From contig JAZNBK010000055.1 of assembly GCA_045587025.1 (NCBI GenBank), forward strand, positions 1-24,774: 24,774 nucleotides of DNA, in the 5' to 3' direction. Positions within the stretch are counted from its first letter, which is position 1. Each line of letters starts with the position of its first letter. The position numbers were made by a program, and so were the translations under genes. Shown here piece by piece: positions 8,590 to 14,588 of the stretch. This stretch comes from UBA1740 sp045587025. GTDB lineage: Bacteria; Bacillota; Clostridia; Oscillospirales; CAG-272. The notes under the pieces are model-generated. The model was not told where the DNA came from and did no database searches. It saw nothing but the letters and a program-made list of their open reading frames with translations.

Positions 8590-8770
8590 CACATTTTTAA
8601 AGTTTAATACGCAGAGGTCTCGAAGAGGTCATAACGGGTAAGCGAACAAAAACGATTGAATATCGTTTTTGTGAAGCGCGTAACGAAAACAACGAGTCAA
8701 AGGAGCGAGTGTATCGAGCGACACATGACGACTATGTTTTCGGAAGGGGCCGCACAAGAGCCAAATCTGT
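8590..8770 (+). repeat. 181-bp tandem repeat, copy 1
   Basis: Begins CACATTTTTAAAGTTTAATA and contains tRNA-Ser 5' fragment 1. It also has nested hairpins: CGAAAACA (8684) pairs with TGTTTTCG (8735), with GTGT/ACAC arms inside. Copy 2 follows at exactly 181 bp. Confidence 0.85.
8611..8638 (+). pseudogene. tRNA-Ser 5' fragment 1
   Basis: GCAGAGG plus the D-arm region, including GGTCATAACGGG. It matches the 5' part of the intact tRNA-Ser at 9343 and ends before the anticodon arm. Confidence 0.7.
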
Positions 8771-8951
8771 CACATTTTTAAAGTTTAATATGCAGAGGTA
8801 TCGAAGAGGTCATAACGGGTGAGCAAACAAAAGCGGTTGATTATCGTTTTTGTGAAGCGTGTAACGAAAACAACGAGTCAAAGGAGCGAGTGTATCGAGC
8901 GACACGTGACGACTATGTTTTCGGAAGGGGCCGCAGTAGAGTCAAATCTGT
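8771..8951 (+). repeat. 181-bp tandem repeat, copy 2
   Basis: Closely matches copy 1, with scattered substitutions. A third copy starts at 8952 but keeps only its first 60 or so bases, through the tRNA fragment, before diverging. Confidence 0.85.
8792..8819 (+). pseudogene. tRNA-Ser 5' fragment 2
   Basis: Same extent as fragment 1, in the second 181-bp unit. Confidence 0.7.
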
Positions 8952-8973
8952 CACATTTTTTAAAGTTTAATAC

Positions 8974-9013
8974 GCAGAGGTATCGAAGAGGTCATAACGG
9001 GGCTGACTCGAAA
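8974..9013 (+). pseudogene. tRNA-Ser 5' fragment 3, to the anticodon loop
   Basis: Runs from the acceptor 5' strand through the D arm to GCTGA-CTCGAAA, meaning the 5' anticodon strand and the full anticodon loop. The homology stops there: no 3' half follows. Confidence 0.75.
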
Positions 9014-9152
9014 GAAACTCGGTTTCGTCACTATTCGATTCATATAAAACCTTGAAAATCCTTGCTTTTTTGGAATTTGGAGCGAGGATTTTCGGGAGGT
9101 TAGTTGACAGTTTTCTATCAAAATTCCGTAAAATTTAATATGTTTTTTATAC

Positions 9153-9192
9153 GCAGAGGTATCGAAGCGGTCATAACGGGGCTGACTCGAAA
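9153..9192 (+). pseudogene. tRNA-Ser 5' fragment 4, to the anticodon loop
   Basis: Same break-point as fragment 3, exactly after CTCGAAA, with different sequence following. Confidence 0.75.
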
Positions 9193-9342
9193 TTTTGTAG
9201 TCACTTTGGAACCTCCCACCTTAAACCCCTTGATTTATAAGGGTTTCGCACGGAGCGAATACAATTTAATAGCTTAGTTCTCTCCTACTGTTCTCTCCAA
9301 TTTCTGAGGTTGAACAAGAACAGTAGAGAGCTAAAAATACAC

Positions 9343-9431
9343 GGAGAGATATCGAAGTGGTCATAACGGGGCGCACTCGAAATGCGTTTGAGAGCAATCT
9401 CACGAGGGTTCGAATCCCTCTCTCTCCGCCA
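9343..9431 (+). tRNA. tRNA-Ser (anticodon CGA)
   Basis: Class II tRNA with an encoded CCA. Acceptor arms are GGAGAGA / TCTCTCC with discriminator G. The anticodon stem GCGCA/TGCGT holds loop CTCGAAA, anticodon CGA at 9378-9380, reading UCG codons. The long variable arm is TGAGA-GCAA-TCTCA and the T-arm is GAGGG-TTCGAAT-CCCTC. An intrinsic terminator follows 5 bp later. Adjacency to an integrase gene marks it as the likely attachment site of the island. Confidence 0.95.
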
Positions 9432-9435
9432 CACC

Positions 9436-9470
9436 GAGCCTGCAAAGTCAATTTGCAGGCTCATTTTTTT
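9436..9470 (+). terminator. Terminator after tRNA-Ser
   Basis: Eleven-bp perfect arms GAGCCTGCAAA / TTTGCAGGCTC, loop GTCAA, then ATTTTTTT. Confidence 0.9.
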
Positions 9471-9484
9471 CGCCTTTTTTCGAC

Positions 9485-10660
9485 TTATGAAACCGTGGTC
9501 AGAGCCGCCCTCATTCCCGTCACCATAGCTTCGGCGGAGTTGAGTTTGGAGTTGTAGTCTAAGTGTGCATAGATGTTTGCTGTTGTGCTGAAATCAGAGT
9601 GTCCAAGCCATTCTTGAATTTGCTTCATCGGTACACCGTTCTTTAGAAGCATCGACGCGCAGGTGTGACGGAGATCGTGAAATCTGATATGCCGCATACC
9701 GTGACGTGCAAGGAGCTTCGGGAAGGCTTCGCTCAAATAGTTCGGTGGAATGATATTGCCCATTTCATCGACGCAGATATATTCAAGATATTTCGTATTG
9801 TAGCAGCTACCACATACTCTCTTGTATTCTTCCTGCATCTCCCATCTTTGCAAAAGCAACGCTCTGAATTGAGGTATCAAAGGGAGTGTTCTGCGGCTCG
9901 ACTTGGTTTTCGTCGTGTCGGTCGCCACTTCTACCTTCTTGCCGTCGATTTTGCAAGATGTAAGTGTGTGCTTGATGGTGATGGTATTCTGCTGAAAGTC
10001 GATAGCATCCCATTTGAGTCCGAGAACCTCACTACGGCGAAGTCCGTAGAAAGCTGCCAATACGATTGGCAATTCAAGCTTCGTTCCTCTCGCCACCTCA
10101 AACAAGTCTTGTATCTCGTCCTCGGTGTAGAAGCTGCCTTGAAATTCGTTCTTCTTCGGTCTGTCCACCTTATCCACGGGGTTGGAAATAATCAAGTCTG
10201 TTTTGACCGCATATTTCATAGCTCTGTGAATGATTGCGTGATAGTGGATGACCGAGTTAGCCGATACTCTTTCAAGCTGAACGAGGTAGAATTTTTGAAT
10301 ATCAGCAGCAGTTACCTCGGTGAGCCTACGCTTCAACGGCTTGAAATAAGGAATGATGATTTTATTCGTCATTTCCGCATAAGAAGCGTATGTAGTGAGT
10401 TTGATTGTGCTCTTGGCTATTTCAAGCCACATTGCGAGAAAGTCCACGAACATAATCTCGCCGGAAAGCTCGACCGCTTCTTCCTCAACCTCGGGTACAT
10501 AGGTCTGTCGGGTTTCCCAAAGCAATGCTTCAGCCTTCTTCTTGTTGCCTTTCACCACCATTCCCGTGGGTATCCACTTGGTTTTGCGCTTACCGCCCAC
10601 GGTGTAGTTTAATACCATATAAAAATAACCTTTTTTCTCTTGCAGATGTCCTGCTACCAT
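9485..10660 (-). CDS. Tyrosine-type site-specific integrase
   Basis: 391 aa from the ATG at 10660, which has a perfect AAGGAGGT ribosome site; the longer open frame upstream lacks one. The layout is an N-terminal arm-binding domain (about 1-55), a SAM-like core-binding domain (about 75-160) and a C-terminal catalytic domain. Catalytic residues are Arg in GLRRSE, His-x-x-Arg in HDLRH, His in LGHSD and the nucleophile Tyr in IYAHLD. The gene ends 54 bp after the 3' end of tRNA-Ser, the usual position for an integrase beside its attL or attR. With the excisionase-type gene upstream it forms the recombination module of an integrative element. Confidence 0.92.
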   Translation of the reverse strand: MVAGHLQEKKGYFYMVLNYTVGGKRKTKWIPTGMVVKGNKKKAEALLWETRQTYVPEVEEEAVELSGEIMFVDFLAMWLEIAKSTIKLTTYASYAEMTNKIIIPYFKPLKRRLTEVTAADIQKFYLVQLERVSANSVIHYHAIIHRAMKYAVKTDLIISNPVDKVDRPKKNEFQGSFYTEDEIQDLFEVARGTKLELPIVLAAFYGLRRSEVLGLKWDAIDFQQNTITIKHTLTSCKIDGKKVEVATDTTKTKSSRRTLPLIPQFRALLLQRWEMQEEYKRVCGSCYNTKYLEYICVDEMGNIIPPNYLSEAFPKLLARHGMRHIRFHDLRHTCASMLLKNGVPMKQIQEWLGHSDFSTTANIYAHLDYNSKLNSAEAMVTGMRAALTTVS

Positions 10661-10690
10661 AATAATTACCTCCTTAATGTAGTAGCACGA

Positions 10691-10748
10691 ATTGGACACT
10701 TGCCGTTGACCACCCTCATTATATCACGGTGCGCTGCAAATGTCCAAT
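10691..10748. repeat. 13-bp inverted repeat flanking the integrase promoter
   Basis: ATTGGACACTTGC (10691-10703) and GCAAATGTCCAAT (10736-10748) are inverted copies with one mismatch. The right arm overlaps the -35 box and the left arm lies downstream of the start site, so this could be an operator pair or a recombinase or excisionase binding site. Confidence 0.6.
10718..10747 (-). promoter_or_regulatory. Promoter of the integrase gene
   Basis: Minus-strand TTGGAC, 18-bp spacer, TATAAT. The -10 box is preceded by GTGA, as in the two inverton promoters. Confidence 0.65.
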
Positions 10749-10763
10749 GTGCAAATTTTTATT

Positions 10764-10976
10764 TTATGCCTTTGCCATATTGATTTTCAAAAAAGAAAGC
10801 AGATGTACCTTCGGAACACGGTACGATCTGCCGACCTTCATATTTTGGATAGTGCCGTTTTTCAGCATTTTATAAACGGTCTTGGTGCTTACGCCGAGAG
10901 CCGCGCTCGTTTCCTCCACGCTCATTATTTCGGGATAGTCCTTCAGTACCGTCTGATATACTTCTTTGAAATTCAT
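10764..10976 (-). CDS. Excisionase-type helix-turn-helix protein
   Basis: 70 aa, AlpA/excisionase family winged helix. The core is MSVEETSAALGVSTKTVYKM, followed by GRSYRVPKVHLLSFL, the usual wing and C-terminal helix of excise-family DNA-binding proteins. AAAGGAG lies upstream of the ATG. It sits between mazF-like and the integrase gene, so it probably bends attachment-site DNA to favour excision, or regulates the integrase. Both roles are known for the family; which applies here is not visible. Confidence 0.85.
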   Translation of the reverse strand: MNFKEVYQTVLKDYPEIMSVEETSAALGVSTKTVYKMLKNGTIQNMKVGRSYRVPKVHLLSFLKINMAKA

Positions 10977-10978
10977 TG

Positions 10979-11371
10979 TTATCTCCTTTCGTTGGGATTG
11001 TATCTCTTGTAATGGTTATGTTTTGTTTTCGTTTTCATAATCACGTCGATAGCGTGATCGACGCGCTTCATCGTATTGTTGCTCGCTCTGCCGATGTACT
11101 CGACCAAGCGGGATTTATCCAAGGTTCTGATCTGCTCCGCAAGCACGATAGAGTCGTGCGGAAGCTCGTTGCATCTTACGACAACGTGAGTTGCAAGATC
11201 TCTGCGCTTATTGAACTTGCTCGTGATCGCCATAGCAATTACGGTAGTGCTCGACTTGTTGAAACCGTCCGTCTGTACGATGAGCATAGGGCGGATGCCG
11301 CCTTGCTCCGAGCCGACCACGGGATCAAGATTAACGCGATATATTTGACCTCTTTTTACCTTCTTATTCAT
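10979..11371 (-). CDS. MazF/PemK-type endoribonuclease toxin
   Basis: 130 aa from the ATG at 11371 (AGGAG four bases upstream). The family fold is clear: VKRGQIYRVNLDPVVGSEQG at the start, GIRPMLIVQTDGFNKSSTTV, then a strand with AMAITS and LPHDSIVLAEQIRTLDKSRL. Members cleave mRNA at short motifs and are normally paired with an upstream MazE-type antitoxin. Here the upstream gene, across a terminator hairpin, is not a recognisable MazE, and the downstream neighbour is the excisionase gene. It may be an addiction device stabilising the island, or it may use an unusual antitoxin. Confidence 0.87.
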   Translation of the reverse strand: MNKKVKRGQIYRVNLDPVVGSEQGGIRPMLIVQTDGFNKSSTTVIAMAITSKFNKRRDLATHVVVRCNELPHDSIVLAEQIRTLDKSRLVEYIGRASNNTMKRVDHAIDVIMKTKTKHNHYKRYNPNERR

Positions 11372-11387
11372 AAAGCTCCTTTCACAT

Positions 11388-11419
11388 AAAAGAACCCGCC
11401 GACCTTCATCGACGGGTTC
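11388..11419 (-). terminator. Terminator between an unknown gene and the MazF-like gene
   Basis: Arms GAACCCG / CGGGTTC with further imperfect pairing inside, followed by TTTT on the minus strand. It lies downstream of the gene ending at 11427 and should reduce read-through into the toxin gene. Confidence 0.65.
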
Positions 11420-11426
11420 AAGATTT

Positions 11427-11792
11427 TTAGGCACTCTGACTTCTCGTGACCATCAATGCCACCTGCGCCAAGAGCACGTTTCCGATTTCTTCACCTGCAC
11501 TCAATCTCTTGCAGTATTCAAGGAAATAGTAGAGCGTTTCGTGGTCGTGACCGATTTCAAGCTCTGCGTAGGTGTTCTTCTTGCGGGGGTGCTTCACCAA
11601 GCACGGCTCACCCGAGAGCCACCTGCCGAGATTGTTGCACTCGTCGTTGAACATCTGCTTGACCTGCTGATATGCCCAATGACCGTGCTCAATGATTTTC
11701 TGTTTTGCATTACTGTCGATGTTTTCCTCGACAATGCCACAACCGTTTGCTATCGCTATCATATAGCGGTCAAATTCCGCTTTTCTATCCAT
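11427..11792 (-). CDS. Hypothetical protein of integrative elements
   Basis: 121 aa, soluble, no signal or membrane helix, with a GGAGG ribosome site. Recognisable segments are HGHWAYQQVKQMF, NNLGRWLSGEPCLVKHPRKK and HETLYYFLEYCKRLSAG. I do not know a function for it. The stop lies just before a terminator, and the start is 4 bp after the stop of the HTH protein upstream, so those two form an operon. Its place suggests a role in element maintenance or control of the toxin, but nothing in the sequence shows this. Confidence 0.65.
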   Translation of the reverse strand: MDRKAEFDRYMIAIANGCGIVEENIDSNAKQKIIEHGHWAYQQVKQMFNDECNNLGRWLSGEPCLVKHPRKKNTYAELEIGHDHETLYYFLEYCKRLSAGEEIGNVLLAQVALMVTRSQSA

Positions 11793-11796
11793 TTAA

Positions 11797-12087
11797 TTAT
11801 CCTCCTATGTAGTTATTCAAAATTTCTCTTAAGCCGTCTTGTGCGGCTTTTATTTTGCTCACACGACCATCAAGGTGTGCGATTGTTTCCTCAATGTCAC
11901 TTCTGCTTTCGGCGTAGTAGTAACCCCTGCTGCAACTGCAAATGGGAACGCCCTTTGAACGAAGCTCATTGACCATACGGCGTACCTCCGTACCCTTACA
12001 ATGAAAGAGCCGTTCAAGCTCCTTACTGTAAACTGCCTTGGCTTTTCCTTTGTGTTCGGTCTGCATATACCTTTCAAAGTTCTTCAT
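11797..12087 (-). CDS. Small putative winged-helix DNA-binding protein
   Basis: 96 aa with an AAGGAG ribosome site. Residues 18-60 resemble a winged helix: LERLFHCKGTEVRRMVNEL, then GVPICSCSRGYYYA as the wing. The C-terminal 35 residues form an amphipathic helix (DIEETIAHLDGRVSKIKAAQ) fit for dimerisation. Similar small proteins occur in conjugative elements as regulators. It is the first gene after the structured non-coding region 12100-12535 and is tightly coupled to the next gene. Confidence 0.65.
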   Translation of the reverse strand: MKNFERYMQTEHKGKAKAVYSKELERLFHCKGTEVRRMVNELRSKGVPICSCSRGYYYAESRSDIEETIAHLDGRVSKIKAAQDGLREILNNYIGG

Positions 12088-12099
12088 AGCATATCTCCT

Positions 12100-12450
12100 T
12101 ATGAACCTTATTTCCTATTTGAATAGGATGTAGGAGCTTGCCTATATTTCAAGGCAAGCTCGGTTCAAGCGTCTATTTGTCCTCGACACCCCGACGCACC
12201 GATAAACGGTATGGGAAGTCATCAAACGACCGATTGCTAATCAGTTCCATAGGGTTCTAACCTCTGCCGGGTACTCCGCCAGCCGCGCATTTCTGCTACG
12301 GAAGTATCATTGTCACTCGCGCCTGTCATCGCCACGTCGGATGCAATCCAACTCTACTTTGTATAAGTGTTCTCGCTCTCTCCCTCGCGGGAGGTCTTGG
12401 CGCACCTACAAATGCGGCTTAGCGGCTCATCACCGCATAGCGCAGATAAT
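12100..12450 (-). other. GC-rich structured non-coding stretch
   Basis: No ORF with a ribosome site spans it, yet it is clearly richer in G+C than its neighbours. Near its 3' end on the minus strand is a 10-bp hairpin, GAGCTTGCCT / AGGCAAGCTC (12134-12143 / 12152-12161), followed by CCTATT-TG-AATAGG (12114-12127). It lies between the sigma-like gene and the HTH gene. It could be a long structured leader, an element-encoded RNA or a transfer origin; sequence reading alone does not decide. Confidence 0.4.
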
Positions 12451-12473
12451 GTATTTGATGAATGTCTATTCAA

Positions 12474-12531
12474 TTTTTCAAGGATCAGTGAAGGTGTTTT
12501 TTATGTCCCTTCACCTAATAGCCTTGAAAAA
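12474..12531. repeat. Two-tier hairpin downstream of the sigma-like gene
   Basis: Outer arms TTTTTCAAGG / CCTTGAAAAA (10 bp, perfect) enclose inner arms GTGAAGG / CCTTCAC (7 bp, perfect). It lies 22 bp past the stop codon of the sigma-like gene and may end or process its transcript, but there is no clean T-run. Confidence 0.7.
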
Positions 12532-12552
12532 CGCATTTTGGCAGGGTGTTTT

Positions 12553-12993
12553 TCAAAAATTTTTTCTAATTTTTTTCACAGCAGCGTTAAACTGTTCAAC
12601 GACAGTAGTTTTACTAATGCCAAATCGTCTGCCTATTTCACGGAAAGACAATCCCTCGACCGCATTAAGCCAAAGTATCAAATACTGTTTCTCGGTAAGG
12701 TGTTCCATAGCCGCATACAAACGCTCATTGTCCGCTTTTTGCAGAAGTTCCTTTGCAATATCCACGCTTTCATCAGCTATATCAAAACCATTATCCATAG
12801 AAGCATCTAAGGATTGAATGTAACGGGTTTCCTTGCGCTCGGTGCAGCTTGTCCGATACTCAAACATAACTGCATCGTGGTATATCTCTTGGGGTTGGGT
12901 AACAAGCCAATCCGCATATATATCGTCCACCTCAACGGTGATAATTTTTCTTTCGCCTTTTTTCGTGGTTATCTCTGTCGATAACTTTTTCAT
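12553..12993 (-). CDS. Sigma-70 region-4-like regulator
   Basis: 146 aa from the ATG at 12993 (GGAGG eight bases upstream). The C-terminal third is a sigma region-4 helix-turn-helix: LTEKQYLILWLNAVEGLSF, REIGRRFGISKTTVVEQF. The N-terminal part has no recognisable region 2 core-binding segment, so it may act as an anti-terminator or DNA-binding accessory rather than a full sigma factor. Proteins like this are common in Firmicutes integrative elements. A long hairpin (13099-13154) sits upstream. Confidence 0.75.
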   Translation of the reverse strand: MKKLSTEITTKKGERKIITVEVDDIYADWLVTQPQEIYHDAVMFEYRTSCTERKETRYIQSLDASMDNGFDIADESVDIAKELLQKADNERLYAAMEHLTEKQYLILWLNAVEGLSFREIGRRFGISKTTVVEQFNAAVKKIRKNF

Positions 12994-13098
12994 TGTGTTT
13001 TCCTCCATATCGTGATTTTGAAATTGGTGTAAGTTTCAAAATCCGACAAGGTGGAGCACGAATAGAGCAAATACGATATTTTTCGCCAAGGCAAACCA

Positions 13099-13154
13099 AA
13101 AGGCACTTATTGCGTGATACGCTCGATTTTGCGTACCATTCAACAAGTGCCTTT
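13099..13154. repeat. Long hairpin upstream of the sigma-like gene
   Basis: Perfect arms AAAGGCACTT / AAGTGCCTTT with an internal GCGTA/TACGC-type pairing around 13120-13135. Confidence 0.65.
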
Positions 13155-13191
13155 CTAATGCTATTCAGTTTTTTATTATGTAGAGTAGCGG

Positions 13192-13254
13192 TTAAGCCAT
13201 AAATTCATAATCACTACTCATAACGAGTAGTGATGCGCAGTTACCCCAACGCAT
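13192..13254 (-). CDS. Possible 20-residue micro-ORF
   Basis: It starts MRWGNCASLL and ends YEFMA before TAA. The only strong evidence is a perfect AAGGAGGT Shine-Dalgarno seven bases before the ATG. The coding sequence contains a hairpin, ATCACTACTC / GAGTAGTGAT. It could be a leader peptide, a small membrane-active peptide or a relic. Function unknown. Confidence 0.35.
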   Translation of the reverse strand: MRWGNCASLLVMSSDYEFMA

Positions 13255-13337
13255 AATAAAATACCTCCTTGAATTAAGAATTGGCGCGGCTCGTCCAAGG
13301 TGGTATTCTGGAAGATGACCGCGTAGATGTTTTTCAT
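13218..13337 (-). CDS. Possible 39-residue small ORF
   Basis: It starts MKNIYAVIFQNTTLDEPRQF and has a hydrophobic C-terminal part (GGILLCVGV). A purine-rich AAAGAGAAAAGAG precedes the ATG. It overlaps the 20-residue ORF in another frame, with that ORF's ribosome site inside it, a layout typical of translational coupling. Weakly supported. Confidence 0.3.
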   Translation of the reverse strand: MKNIYAVIFQNTTLDEPRQFLIQGGILLCVGVTAHHYSL

Positions 13338-13408
13338 CTCTTTTCTCTTTGAATATTTTGACTCTCATTCTCATATCATAGAATGGGAGAGTACGGCTTC
13401 TATGGTGC

Positions 13409-13440
13409 AAAAAAGCGACGAGCCTTAATAAGCCCGTCGC
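13409..13440 (-). terminator. Terminator of the fur-family gene
   Basis: GCGACGAGC / GCCCGTCGC arms with one mismatch, followed by TTTTTT on the minus strand, 30 bp after the stop codon. Confidence 0.8.
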
Positions 13441-13469
13441 GCTTATTTGTTGCTAAAGGAGTTTGTCAG

Positions 13470-13868
13470 CTATTCCTCGGAACAGCTTTCACAAGTTCCG
13501 TTTAGAACGATTTGTATATGTTTTATTTTTGCACCGCCCGACAAATTGCAAGCCGCCTTTGCAGCATTGATGTCGGCATCCATAATGTCAATGACTCGTC
13601 CACACCTCTCACAAACAAGGTGAACGTGATCCTCACAGTTCGCATCGTATCTTTCGTGGTTATCCACGGTTGTTACTCTGATAACCCTTCCGATTTCTTC
13701 TAACTGTTTGAGATTTCGATACACCGTGCCGAGCGAGAGGTTCGGCAGGTCGCCTTTCAGATCATTGAAAATCATTTCTGCGGAAGGATGCTCCTTCGTG
13801 CCGCAGAGATATTGATATATACTATTGCGGGTAGCAGAGTTCCGCATTTTCGTATTTGCCGTCAGCAT
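13470..13868 (-). CDS. Fur/PerR-family metal-responsive repressor
   Basis: 132 aa. The N-terminal winged helix includes HPSAEMIFNDL and LSLGTVYRNLKQLEEIG, the family's recognition region. The C-terminal dimerisation domain has DHVHLVCERCGRVID and ends with a second CxxC (CESC), so the structural zinc site is complete. It senses Fe2+, Mn2+ or peroxide; Fur and PerR cannot be told apart safely by eye. GGAGG lies before the ATG. The promoter carries a near-consensus Fur box over its -35, so it is probably autoregulated. It is transcribed alone between terminators within the island, an unusual place for a Fur-type regulator. Confidence 0.88.
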   Translation of the reverse strand: MLTANTKMRNSATRNSIYQYLCGTKEHPSAEMIFNDLKGDLPNLSLGTVYRNLKQLEEIGRVIRVTTVDNHERYDANCEDHVHLVCERCGRVIDIMDADINAAKAACNLSGGAKIKHIQIVLNGTCESCSEE

Positions 13869-13897
13869 TATTTTCCTCCGTAGGAATATTTTTCTAT

Positions 13898-13926
13898 ATT
13901 ATAGCATATATTTATCTCCTTGTCAA
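13898..13926 (-). promoter_or_regulatory. Consensus promoter of the fur-family gene
   Basis: Minus-strand TTGACA, 17-bp spacer, TATAAT; both boxes match the consensus perfectly. Confidence 0.85.
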
Positions 13927-13943
13927 TAATGGTTCTCATTATC
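13925..13943. promoter_or_regulatory. Fur-box operator
   Basis: On the minus strand GATAATGAGAACCATTATT, agreeing with the 19-bp Fur-box consensus at all but a few positions. It abuts and overlaps the -35 box, as expected for repression. Confidence 0.7.
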
Positions 13944-13972
13944 GTTAAGAAAACTTATTGACATATTACGAC

Positions 13973-14009
13973 AAAAAAAGAAGCCCTCGCTCCATTTCGG
14001 AACGAGGGC
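13973..14009 (-). terminator. Intrinsic terminator
   Basis: GCCCTCG / CGAGGGC arms followed on the minus strand by TTCTTTTTTT. Second of two tandem terminators after the lipoprotein gene. Confidence 0.85.
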
Positions 14010-14035
14010 ATAACTTTTAGAAAAGATCTCTGTTA

Positions 14036-14070
14036 GAAAAATTAAGGCATCGGCAAAAATACCGATGCCT
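14036..14070 (-). terminator. Intrinsic terminator
   Basis: AGGCATCGG / CCGATGCCT arms, followed by TTAATTTTTC on the minus strand. The 148 bases between this and the lipoprotein stop codon show nothing I can name. Confidence 0.8.
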
Positions 14071-14218
14071 ATATCAGCTAACGCCACTCTTTTACTTATA
14101 CCGTGGCTGAAACGATAACCGACTCAGACTTTTATCATTGATACATCAATGTTGCGAGTTACGCACATTATCGTTGCTCACAAAAAATAACTGTGTGTTG
14201 GCGTTGCAGATACCAAAG

Positions 14219-14545
14219 TTATGGATTGCATTTCTTACAAGGAACATAGTGATGCTCAATGATGGACTCACGGATGTCATCGCAATAAACCTTATTTTTC
14301 TCACTCATTTGAGCTATGGTGTAACAATCCTTATAATGGAATTTCCTTGTGTTTTTATTGAGTATGTAAACGCAATCATTATATGAAACATCATCAAATT
14401 GTTCTTCATAGGTTGGCTGTTTGACATAATCGTTGTTCGCCTCCTCGCCTTGATAAGAGCATCCTATCAAAGTGGTAAAAAACAATAAAACGGCTACTAT
14501 GATAGCTGATATTGTTCTTATTGTTTTTCCGCATTTTACGTCCAC
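14219..14545 (-). CDS. Small lipoprotein with Cys-rich C-terminal domain
   Basis: 108 aa from a GTG at 14545 (GGAGG ten bases upstream). The signal peptide ends in lipobox LIGC. The C-terminal 50 residues (YILNKNTRKFHYKDC, then HHYVPCKKCNP) resemble the small Ada-like metal-binding domain found at the ends of some secreted nucleases and lipoproteins, with one Cys, a spacer and CxxC. It is the last gene of the TIR cluster, 43 bp after the TIR gene stop, and is followed by tandem terminators. Its role is unknown; the location puts it at the outer face of the membrane. Confidence 0.72.
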   Translation of the reverse strand: MDVKCGKTIRTISAIIVAVLLFFTTLIGCSYQGEEANNDYVKQPTYEEQFDDVSYNDCVYILNKNTRKFHYKDCYTIAQMSEKNKVYCDDIRESIIEHHYVPCKKCNP

Positions 14546-14588
14546 TCCAAAACAGCCTCCAACAAAAAGTGCGTCCTCGCAGGTTCGG

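Larger units (their letters stand above)
8335..9342. other. Kilobase without a protein gene, upstream of tRNA-Ser
   Basis: I see no credible protein gene in this stretch. It holds a plus-strand promoter (8418-8446), two copies of a 181-bp tandem repeat, four truncated tRNA-Ser 5' ends, a TTCGCAT/ATGCGAA hairpin near 8550-8575 and a possible weak promoter with TTGACA at 9104-9109 and TAAAAT 19 bp later. The layout suggests repeated integration, duplication and decay at one tRNA locus. Confidence 0.7.
13009..13469. other. Intergenic region with hairpins and possible micro-ORFs
   Basis: It contains the hairpin 13099-13154, two overlapping minus-strand micro-ORFs (13192-13254 and 13218-13337), a perfect AAGGAGGT site at about 13262-13269 and the fur terminator. 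No full-length gene is supported. Confidence 0.5.

Noticed and set aside
8590..9013. CRISPR array from regularly spaced repeats
   Set aside because: The repeat unit is about 181 bp with no short repeat/unique spacer alternation, and no cas gene is present.
12114..12127. CCTATT-TG-AATAGG palindrome as a fifth recombination site
   Set aside because: The centre is 2 bp, not 3, the arms lack the TA next to the centre, and no inverted partner or enclosed promoter is nearby.
12237..12329. 30-codon minus-strand ORF starting MTGASDNDTS
   Set aside because: It has no Shine-Dalgarno and lies inside the structured GC-rich stretch; it is more likely chance, though a conserved small peptide cannot be excluded.
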